Below, piece by piece: positions 58,321 to 64,000 of a stretch of 64,000 nt of DNA. Origin of the DNA: Corallococcus macrosporus (GTDB lineage: Bacteria > Myxococcota > Myxococcia > Myxococcales > Myxococcaceae); contig NZ_JAFIMU010000003.1 in assembly GCF_017302985.1 (NCBI RefSeq), forward strand, positions 62,001-126,000, in the 5' to 3' direction. The notes below the pieces were generated by a model. That model did not search any database. It was not told where the DNA came from and was given only the letters and a program-made list of their open reading frames with translations. The first letter of the stretch is position 1, and every line of letters starts with the position of its first letter. The translations under genes and the position numbers were made by a program.

Positions 58321-58441
58321 TTGACGTAGGGGACGTGTTTGCTATCTTGCGCCGCTTCCTGGCGGCCGCGGGGACGCGTGTAGGCCAGTTCATTGATTTC
58401 ATTGGGCTTTCAGCGCCACGGGCGCTCGCTGTGAGGACGAC
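58321..58441 (+). promoter_or_regulatory. rplC promoter and leader with hairpin
   Basis: TTGACG (58321-58326), 16-bp spacer, TATCTT (58343-58348), giving a leader of about 87 nt. The leader has a perfect hairpin AGCGCC-acg-GGCGCT (58412-58426) and GAGGA four bases before the GTG start. The hairpin may serve autoregulation by a ribosomal protein. Confidence 0.5.
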
Positions 58442-59110
58442 GTGAAGGGTCTGATTGGCAAGAAGATCGGCATGACCCAGGTGTTCAACGACGAGGGCAA
58501 CCTCGTTCCGGTGACGGTCATCGACGTCAACACCTGTCTGGTGGTCGGCAAGCGCACCCCGGAGAAGGATCAGTACTCCGCGGTGACCGTGGGCTTTGGC
58601 GAAATCCGCGAGAAGATCCTGAACAAGCCGCAGCTCGGCTTCTTCAAGAAGGCCAGCGCCACGCCGCGCCGCCACCTGCGTGAGTTCCGCGTCACGGCCG
58701 AGGAGGCCGCGGGCTTCAACGTGGGCGACGCCATCAAGGCGGACATGTTCGCCAAGGGCGAGCTGGTGGACGTCACGGGCGTGACCAAGGGTCGCGGCTT
58801 CTCCGGCGTCATGCGCCGCTGGAGCTTCAAGGGTTCGCAGACCAAGACGCACGGTACGCACGAGTATCAGCGTCACCCGGGCGCCATCGGTCAGCGTAAG
58901 ACGCCGGGCCGTACGTACCCGAACAAGAAGATGCCGGGTCACTACGGCGTCGAGCGCGTCACCACGCAGAACCTGACCGTGGTGGACGTGGACGTGGAGA
59001 AGGGCCTGGTGCTCGTCAAGGGCGCGGTGGCCGGCCACAACGACGGCATCGTCATCGTGCGCCCCTCCATCAAGGTGGCCATGCGCGCGCAGCACAAGGC
59101 CGCGCGCTGA
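58442..59110 (+). CDS. rplC: Ribosomal protein L3
   Basis: A 222-residue protein starting at GTG with GAGGA upstream. MKGLIGKKIGMTQVFNDEGNLVPVTVIDV and the loop FSGVMRRWSFKGSQTKTHGTHEYQRHPGAIGQRKTPGRTYPNKKMPGHYGVERVT (the extension reaching towards the peptidyl transferase centre) are unmistakable. It binds near the 3' end of 23S rRNA and is an early assembly protein. It stands alone: the usual neighbours rpsJ, rplD and rplW are missing, and a terminator and an outer-membrane gene follow, so this is a transferred or duplicated copy relative to the S10 operon. Confidence 0.97.
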   Translation: MKGLIGKKIGMTQVFNDEGNLVPVTVIDVNTCLVVGKRTPEKDQYSAVTVGFGEIREKILNKPQLGFFKKASATPRRHLREFRVTAEEAAGFNVGDAIKADMFAKGELVDVTGVTKGRGFSGVMRRWSFKGSQTKTHGTHEYQRHPGAIGQRKTPGRTYPNKKMPGHYGVERVTTQNLTVVDVDVEKGLVLVKGAVAGHNDGIVIVRPSIKVAMRAQHKAAR

Positions 59111-59128
59111 TTCGCAGCCGCTGACGCC

Positions 59129-59193
59129 GGGGCGCTTCACCGCGCCCCGCTCGACGCCCCGCTTCCGGCACCTTCGGGTCCCGGGCGGGGCGT
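59129..59193 (+). terminator. Tandem hairpins after rplC
   Basis: First GGGGCGC-ttcacc-GCGCCCC (59129-59148), then ACGCCCCGC (59154-59162) paired with GCGGGGCGT (59185-59193) and followed by TCGTCGTTT. Probably the rplC terminator. Confidence 0.6.
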
Positions 59194-59415
59194 TCGTCGT
59201 TTCCGGAGGCGCGAGGCCCCGCATCCTCCTGGAAACGTTGAGTGATGGTCGCCCTGGCGACAAAGGGCGAAAACTTTACCGACTGCCGCTGGGATCCGCT
59301 TGCGGTGAAGGGGCGCCGTGCTCACATGGCTGTCCCACGCCGGAGCCTCGCCGTCCAAGCAGACGGGTTGCCCTCCGGATCACCCAACGGCCCACCCCCG
59401 GGCCGGGCAGGAGAT

Positions 59416-60234
59416 ATGAACGCACGCACGCTTCGCGTCTTCGCCGCGCTGAGCCTCTCGCTGACGGCGCTCGGCGCCGCCGCACAGGAAGACGGCGTCC
59501 TGGACTCGGCGGTCGTCCGCAACCGGCTCTACAAGCCCGCGGGCCATCCGGAGCTGTCCCTGTCCGTGGGTCTGCCAGTGCAGACGCACCTGACGGCGCA
59601 CTACTTCTTCAACGTAGGCCTGGCCTACAACCTCTTCGACACGTTCGCGCTGGAGGCGCGCGCGGGCTACGCCGCCAGCCGCCACACGGGCCTGGCGCGC
59701 TCCATCTCCGAGTCCTTCCTGGACCGCGAGGACAAGCGCGTCACGGACGAGCTGGAGGACATGTGGCGGATGAACCTGCACGGCGTCGTCGGCGCCCGGT
59801 GGGCTCCCATCTACGGGAAGATCTCCCTCGTCGCGGACATCCCGGTGCACTTCCAGACGTACCTCTGGGCGGGCGGCGGCCTCACCAACCTCAAGCGCCA
59901 GTCGGTCATCCAGTGCACCCAGGTGGTGGACCGGGCCGCGGGCGTCTGTGACAACCGCACGGACGTGACGGACCGGGGCAGCGCCACGGAGAACTACTGG
60001 GTGAAGGAGTCGCGCGTGGCGCCGGTGGTGTCCGCCGCGCTGGGCTTCCGCTTCTTCATCAAGGAGCAGCACGGCATCCGGCTGGAGCTGCGCGACTGGA
60101 TCTTCAAGGACAGCTACAGCGTGAACCTGCTGCGCGACGACTGGGAGGCCGGCAAGGCCACCGGCGAGCCCGCCGGCAGCCCGGGCCTCACGCACCTGGT
60201 GCAGTTCGACCTCGGCTACACCTTCTCCTTCTGA
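59416..60234 (+). CDS. Outer-membrane beta-barrel protein (first of a pair)
   Basis: A 272-residue protein starting at the ATG at 59416 with AGGAG upstream. A signal peptide (MNARTLRVFAALSLSLTALGAAA) precedes alternating hydrophobic beta-strand blocks (LSLSVGLPVQTHLTAHYFFNVGLAYNLFDTFALEARAGYAAS, VVSAALGFRFFIKEQHGIRLELRDWIF), and the chain ends in QFDLGYTFSF with C-terminal Phe, a BAM-recognised barrel signal. Two Cys (QCTQ...GVCDN) probably form a disulfide. The next gene encodes a second barrel and the third a TPR protein, an arrangement like the GltA/GltB/GltC set of the Myxococcus gliding motor, but many paralogous sets exist, so I leave it unnamed. Confidence 0.85.
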   Translation: MNARTLRVFAALSLSLTALGAAAQEDGVLDSAVVRNRLYKPAGHPELSLSVGLPVQTHLTAHYFFNVGLAYNLFDTFALEARAGYAASRHTGLARSISESFLDREDKRVTDELEDMWRMNLHGVVGARWAPIYGKISLVADIPVHFQTYLWAGGGLTNLKRQSVIQCTQVVDRAAGVCDNRTDVTDRGSATENYWVKESRVAPVVSAALGFRFFIKEQHGIRLELRDWIFKDSYSVNLLRDDWEAGKATGEPAGSPGLTHLVQFDLGYTFSF

Positions 60235-60243
60235 CCCCTTCCT

Positions 60244-61458
60244 ATGCGACCCTTCCGTTCCATCGCGCTCCTCGTCGCCGCGGTGCCTGCCCTCGCGTTC
60301 GCGCAAGGCGCCGCCCCGGCGCAGCCGCCGGCCGCTCCGGGTCCGGATGCGACCGCGCCGGCCTCTCCTTCACCCGCGGAACCGCCGGAGCGCCAGCGCA
60401 CCGAGCGCGCCGCGCCCGCCGTTCCCCAGACGTCTCCGGAGGCGGCGCCGGCCCGGCCGTCCGCGCCCGCCACCCCTGAAGAGGACGACACGGGCGGCAC
60501 GCCGTCGTCGTCCCAGGCTCCAGAGGCGCAGGCTCCGGCGGCCACTCCTCCCGCGGACGCGCCGGTGCTGGACTCCGGTGAGGCGCCGCGCACCACGGAC
60601 GCGCAGCAGCAGCGGCTGGTGAATGGCGCGCCGCTCTACAACCCGAACGTCAACGTCCACATCGTCCAGAAGAAGCGCTTCGCGGACGAGGGCAAGCACG
60701 AGCTGGTGCTGTACCCCGGCGTCGTGCAGGTGAACGGCAAGTTCACCAACCACGTGGGCACCGCGCTGCACTACGTCTACCACCTGCAGGAGAACTTCGC
60801 CCTCCAGGTGGGCGGCCAGTACAACTGGTACTCCGACGAGAGCGACTTCAACCTGGAGCTCATCGACAAGGTGCGCGAGCAGGCCCAGGCCGCGTCGTCG
60901 CTGCTGCTCCAGTGGGGCGCGCACGCGGGCGTGGAGGTGACGCCGCTCTACGGCAAGTTCGCCTTCTTCAACAACTCGCTGGCGCAGTTCAGCCTGGTGC
61001 TCAGCGGCGGCGCGGGCATCGGCAAGACGCGCCACCTCATCCGCCCGGAGGTGGCGAACGAGGTGGAGGGCCAGACGTACCAGGTGCCCGCGCGCTTCGG
61101 CGACACGGGCAACAAGTTCCTGGGTGAGGTGGGCGGCGGCTTCCGCGTGCAGTTCGGCGAGTCCTACGCCATCCGCCTGGAGGTGCGCGACCTCATCTAC
61201 ACCGCGCGCGTGGACAAGGTGGACGGCTGCAACCTGGCGGACTTCGAGGCGCTGGAGGCCGCGCGTGCCGCCAACCAGCCCTTCGACGGCCTCAACCTGA
61301 GCGGCAGCTGCCAGGTCTCCAAGTTCGACGGCGTGGACCCGAAGACGAAGAAGAACTACCGCGAGGACATCATCCTCGGGCGGGACCTCGTCGCCGAGCC
61401 TTCGTCGGACGTCCTCAACAACGTCAGCTTCTACGCTGGCTTCTCGGTGCTCTTCTAG
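60244..61458 (+). CDS. Outer-membrane beta-barrel protein with Pro/Ala-rich N-terminus
   Basis: A 404-residue protein, 9 bp after the first barrel gene. A signal peptide (MRPFRSIALLVAAVPALAFAQG) is followed by a low-complexity Pro/Ala/Thr stretch of about 100 residues that should be flexible and extend in the periplasm. The barrel domain (about 135-404) shows HELVLYPGVVQVNGKFTNHVGTALHYVYHLQENFALQVGGQYNWY, LSGGAGIGKTRHL, EVGGGFRVQFGESYAIRLEVRDLIY and ends in FYAGFSVLF. Layout VEVRDLIY/LELRDWIF links it to the preceding barrel as a paralogue. Probably an outer-membrane complex partner, with the TPR protein encoded 2 bp downstream. Confidence 0.85.
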   Translation: MRPFRSIALLVAAVPALAFAQGAAPAQPPAAPGPDATAPASPSPAEPPERQRTERAAPAVPQTSPEAAPARPSAPATPEEDDTGGTPSSSQAPEAQAPAATPPADAPVLDSGEAPRTTDAQQQRLVNGAPLYNPNVNVHIVQKKRFADEGKHELVLYPGVVQVNGKFTNHVGTALHYVYHLQENFALQVGGQYNWYSDESDFNLELIDKVREQAQAASSLLLQWGAHAGVEVTPLYGKFAFFNNSLAQFSLVLSGGAGIGKTRHLIRPEVANEVEGQTYQVPARFGDTGNKFLGEVGGGFRVQFGESYAIRLEVRDLIYTARVDKVDGCNLADFEALEAARAANQPFDGLNLSGSCQVSKFDGVDPKTKKNYREDIILGRDLVAEPSSDVLNNVSFYAGFSVLF

Positions 61459-61460
61459 CC

Positions 61461-62999
61461 ATGTCCCGACTGCTCCGACTCCTCGTCGTCCTCGGGCCCC
61501 TCGCCGTGCCCGCCGCCGCGTTCGCCCAGCAGGACGTGGGCACCTACAACCGCGCGCTGTCCGCCTTCAACGAGGGCAAGCTCGACACCGCCGCCCCCCT
61601 CTTCGCGCAGCTTGCGGAAGGGGAGGACGCGGACCTGAAGGGCAAGGCCGAGTTCTACCTGGCGCAGACCTTCGCCAAGAAGGAGCTGCCCGTCGCGGCC
61701 TTCATCTCCTACGCGGCCATCGTCAACGCCGGCCCCAAGCACCCCTCGTACCTGAAGGCCATCGAGGGGCTGGTGGACATGCAGCAGCGGCTGGATGAGC
61801 AGAACCTCATCCCCAGCATCCTCAACCAGGCCTACACCGACGAGGTGCGCGACCAGTGGGTCACGCTGCCCAAGGAGGTCCTGGCGCGCATCAACTACCT
61901 GGTCGGCACCGCCAGCCAGCGCCGCATGCGCTTCGAGGAGTCCCGCTCGCTGCTGGAGGCCGTGCCCGCCGACAGCCGCGTCTACGCGAAGGCCCGCTAC
62001 CTCCTGGGCACGGTGCTCGCCGACCCGCGCTTCCCGGGCCGTCCCGGGGAAGGGGACACGCTGGACAAGGAGGCCATCGCCGCGTTCCAGGCCGTGCTCA
62101 ACACCAAGGAGCCGCAGGTGGAGCTGCCGGAGACGCGCGAGCTGGCGCTCCTGGCGCTGGGCCGCGTGCACTACCGCCGCGGTGAATACTCGGACGCGGT
62201 GAAGGCGTACGAGGGCGTGCCCCGCTACGCGCGCTTCTGGGACCAGGCCCTGTTCGAGAACGGCTTCGCCCGCTTCCAGAACGAGGACTTCGGCGGCGCG
62301 CTGGGCAGCCTCCAGGCGCTGCACGCGCCGCAGTTCGAGGGCGCCTTCCAGCCCGAGTCGTGGATCCTCAAGGCCACCGTCTATTACTACTCGTGCCTCT
62401 ACGACGAGGTGAAGACGACGCTCGCCGCGTTCGACGAGCGCTACGGCCCCATGGCGAAGCAGCTGGAGCCCTTCACCGGCGACGACGTGGCGCCCATCAA
62501 CGCCTTCAACATGGTGTCCTCGGAGAACCGCCGCCTGCCGCGCGCGGTGTACCTGTGGATCCGCAACAACGAGCGCATCCGCGAAGTGATGCGGACCCTG
62601 TCCCGCGTGGACCAGGAGAAGCGCGCCATCAGCGAGGGCCCTTGGCGCGGGACGCCGTTCGCCGCGCAGACCGTGGCGTCGCTCGAGGACATCCGCACCA
62701 CGCTGCTCCAGGTGGGCGGCACGCTGGCGAAGAACCGCATCAAGGAGGCCGCGGACAACCTCCGCACCTTCTCCGACCAGGCGGAGATCATCCGCGTGCA
62801 GACCGCGCTGGATGAGAAGGACCTCTTCTCCGAGGGCGTGGACCAGAAGGCGCTGCTCACCCGCCAGACGCTCTACCGCCCCAAGATGCCCGGCGCGGAC
62901 TACAACTACTGGCGCTTCCAGGGCGAGTTCTGGATCGACGAGATCGGCTACTACCAGTACACGCTCAAGCGGGGCTGCCCCGCCCGGCAGGAGAAGTAG
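61461..62999 (+). CDS. Periplasmic TPR protein, partner of the barrel pair
   Basis: A 512-residue protein beginning 2 bp after the second barrel gene. Signal peptide (MSRLLRLLVVLGPLAVPAAAFA), then TPR-like helical units: YNRALSAFNEGKLDTAAPLFAQLAEGEDADLKGKAEFYLAQTFAKK, then LLEAVPADSRVYAKARYLLGTVLAD, LALLALGRVHYRRGEYSDAVKAYEGVPRYARFWDQALFENGFARF. The last 150 residues are helical and basic (IRNNERIREVMRTLSRVDQEKRAI). It should bridge the barrels to other periplasmic parts. In Myxococcus gliding genes GltC is a TPR protein next to the barrels; this is a comparable arrangement, but identity is not proven. Confidence 0.85.
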   Translation: MSRLLRLLVVLGPLAVPAAAFAQQDVGTYNRALSAFNEGKLDTAAPLFAQLAEGEDADLKGKAEFYLAQTFAKKELPVAAFISYAAIVNAGPKHPSYLKAIEGLVDMQQRLDEQNLIPSILNQAYTDEVRDQWVTLPKEVLARINYLVGTASQRRMRFEESRSLLEAVPADSRVYAKARYLLGTVLADPRFPGRPGEGDTLDKEAIAAFQAVLNTKEPQVELPETRELALLALGRVHYRRGEYSDAVKAYEGVPRYARFWDQALFENGFARFQNEDFGGALGSLQALHAPQFEGAFQPESWILKATVYYYSCLYDEVKTTLAAFDERYGPMAKQLEPFTGDDVAPINAFNMVSSENRRLPRAVYLWIRNNERIREVMRTLSRVDQEKRAISEGPWRGTPFAAQTVASLEDIRTTLLQVGGTLAKNRIKEAADNLRTFSDQAEIIRVQTALDEKDLFSEGVDQKALLTRQTLYRPKMPGADYNYWRFQGEFWIDEIGYYQYTLKRGCPARQEK

Positions 63000-63047
63000 C
63001 AGGGGTAGGCCCCAGGCCCACCTGACAGCCACCGGCAGCACCCCTCG

Positions 63048-63088
63048 AGGCCCCGCCACCGTGACATCGCGTCACGGGGACGGGGCCT
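63048..63088 (+). terminator. Nested hairpin after the barrel/TPR operon
   Basis: Outer stem AGGCCCCG (63048-63055) with CGGGGCCT (63081-63088), inner stem CCGTGAC (63059-63065) with GTCACGG (63071-63077). It is followed by TCTGG, so it lacks a true T-run, yet it is the only strong structure in the 262-bp gap before the next gene. Confidence 0.55.
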
Positions 63089-63261
63089 TCTGGCGTGATG
63101 TTGAGTCCTGAAAGGTGGGCCGGCGTGATCGCGTACGCCGGGGCACAAGGCACGTTCCGGGCCACTTCTCAATCTGGGTACCCGCGTCTACTTTCCGTCG
63201 TCCCTCCCCACTGGGCAGAAGTTTTCCCAGGATGGCGAGGCGCGGTTCTCCAGGAGCTCGC

Positions 63262-64000
63262 ATGAAGGTGGTTCTTCGGTTCGGTGCACTGGCGGTGGGC
63301 GTCGCGCTCGCGGCCGGTGGGGTGGGGGAGGCGGCGGAGCAGACGGCACCGCCGCGCAAGGTGGCGACGAAGAAGTCCTCTTCCGCGAAGGCCGCGGCCA
63401 GGAAGGCCGAGGCCGCGAGCAAGAAGGAGGAGGCGAAGAAGGCGGAGCTTCCGCCCGGCGTCGCCCCCCAGGACATGCGCAAGGGCCCGGCGCGGGTGAA
63501 GCCCGCCACGGCCAAGTTCGCGGACATGCCGCGCATCGCGGACTCCAAGAAGGACGCGCTGGCGGACAAGAAGCGCGACGAGGCCATTGAGGGCTTCAAG
63601 CGCCTCATCCCCAAGCTGCAGGAGACGTCCACCCAGAAGGCGGAGATGCAGTACCGCCTGTCGGAGCTCTACTGGGAGAAGTCCAAGTACCTCTACACGC
63701 TGGAGATGGAGAAGTTCCTCGCGGCGGAGAAGGCCTACGACGCCGCCGTGGCGCGCGGCGAGAAGGCCACCGCCCCGGAGCAGGACCACCGCGAGTCCGA
63801 GCGCTACCGCGCGGAGACGATGCGCATCTACGAGGCCATCCTCAGCGAGTACCCGGACTACCCGGCCCGCGACGAGGTCCTCTTCTCCCTGGGCTACAAC
63901 CTCTACGAGCTCAACCGCCGCGAGGACGCGGTGGCGCGCTACGAGGAGCTGATCCGCGACTTCCCGAAGTCGCAGTTCGTCCCGGACGCGTACATCCAGC
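63262..64000 (+). CDS. TPR protein, 3' partial
   Basis: The ATG at 63262 has AGGAG upstream and the frame stays open to the window end (246 codons seen). A signal peptide (MKVVLRFGALAVGVALAAGGVGEA) is followed by a Lys/Ala-rich segment (about 30-75, KKSSSAKAAARKAEAASKKEEAKKAE) and then helical TPR-like units: DKKRDEAIEGFKRLIPKLQETSTQKAEMQYRLSELYWEKSKYLYTLEME, and RAETMRIYEAILSEYPDYPARDEVLFSLGYNLYELNRREDAVARYEELIRDFP. It is an exported TPR protein, probably longer and functionally linked to the envelope operon upstream. No name is proposed. Confidence 0.85.
   Translation, partial: MKVVLRFGALAVGVALAAGGVGEAAEQTAPPRKVATKKSSSAKAAARKAEAASKKEEAKKAELPPGVAPQDMRKGPARVKPATAKFADMPRIADSKKDALADKKRDEAIEGFKRLIPKLQETSTQKAEMQYRLSELYWEKSKYLYTLEMEKFLAAEKAYDAAVARGEKATAPEQDHRESERYRAETMRIYEAILSEYPDYPARDEVLFSLGYNLYELNRREDAVARYEELIRDFPKSQFVPDAYIQ

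Noticed and set aside
63137-63155. A sigma-54-like motif (AGGCACGTTCCGGGCC) before the last gene
   Set aside because: GG and GC have the right spacing but the -12 box lacks TTGCT and the -24 box lacks the first T; too weak to report as a promoter.

Overview
The window is high-GC and reads as a piece of a myxobacterial chromosome (Myxococcaceae, most likely a Corallococcus/Myxococcus relative). This is inferred from gene content: a multidomain NRPS, two Hanks-type Ser/Thr kinases, PEGA and TPR proteins, paired outer-membrane barrels, a RpoH-like alternative sigma factor, good sigma-54 promoters, and long Ala/Pro-rich linkers. No rRNA gene, complete tRNA or CRISPR array was found.

Layout. 1-7034: the 3' end of a nonribosomal peptide synthetase gene with order (C)-A-T-A-T-C-TE, closed by a strong hairpin. 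7035-15780: an accessory zone of lower gene density. It holds a two-TM protein, a Cys-rich lipoprotein, IS91-like debris present in repeated copies, the remnant of an ABC exporter cut by an IS5-family element, a two-gene secretory operon (zinc-phospholipase-like protein plus trypsin-like protease), a DUF1993 protein and an ArsR/SRPBCC pair. The zone ends at a tRNA/tmRNA-like T-arm and a terminator at the 3' end of a kinase gene, so it may be a composite island. 15777-32175: mostly core-type genes (Ser/Thr kinase with PEGA domain, ABC-F ATPase, EEP-family protein, GspC-like protein, PLD-like protein, zinc ribbon protein, histidine kinase, lytic transglycosylase, secreted protein, diiron MBL protein, second kinase). 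32176-35493: second accessory patch, with an IS630 remnant cut by a decayed IS3 element, then a secreted orphan protein. 35582-45346: VOC protein, SelA coupled to an HNH protein, a MinD-like ATPase coupled to a J-domain/RodZ-HTH fusion, a leaderless small protein, an RluD-type pseudouridine synthase, and a HEAT/degenerate HD-GYP pair. 45544-49313: Bor-like lipoprotein, OPT transporter, RpoH-like sigma factor with a sigma-54 promoter. 49732-53758: MoxR-DUF58-transglutaminase operon joined by GTGA overlaps. 53901-58298: STAS protein, sigma-54-driven lytic transglycosylase, small membrane and zinc proteins, HupE/UreJ protein, two helical proteins. 58442-64000: an isolated rplC, then a cell-envelope operon of two outer-membrane barrels and a TPR protein, and the start of another TPR protein.

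Recurring themes are tight translational coupling (ATGA/GTGA overlaps), apparently leaderless transcripts (kinase at 17528, ArsR at 14804, 87-aa protein at 40999), and sigma-54 control of a transglycosylase and of another sigma factor, each with a candidate activator dyad about 100-130 bp upstream. The best candidates for undescribed biology are the protease/phospholipase-like secretory operon, the MinD-like/J-domain/RodZ-HTH pair, the NRPS with non-canonical domain order, and the standalone PLD protein with a Myb/SANT-like tail.
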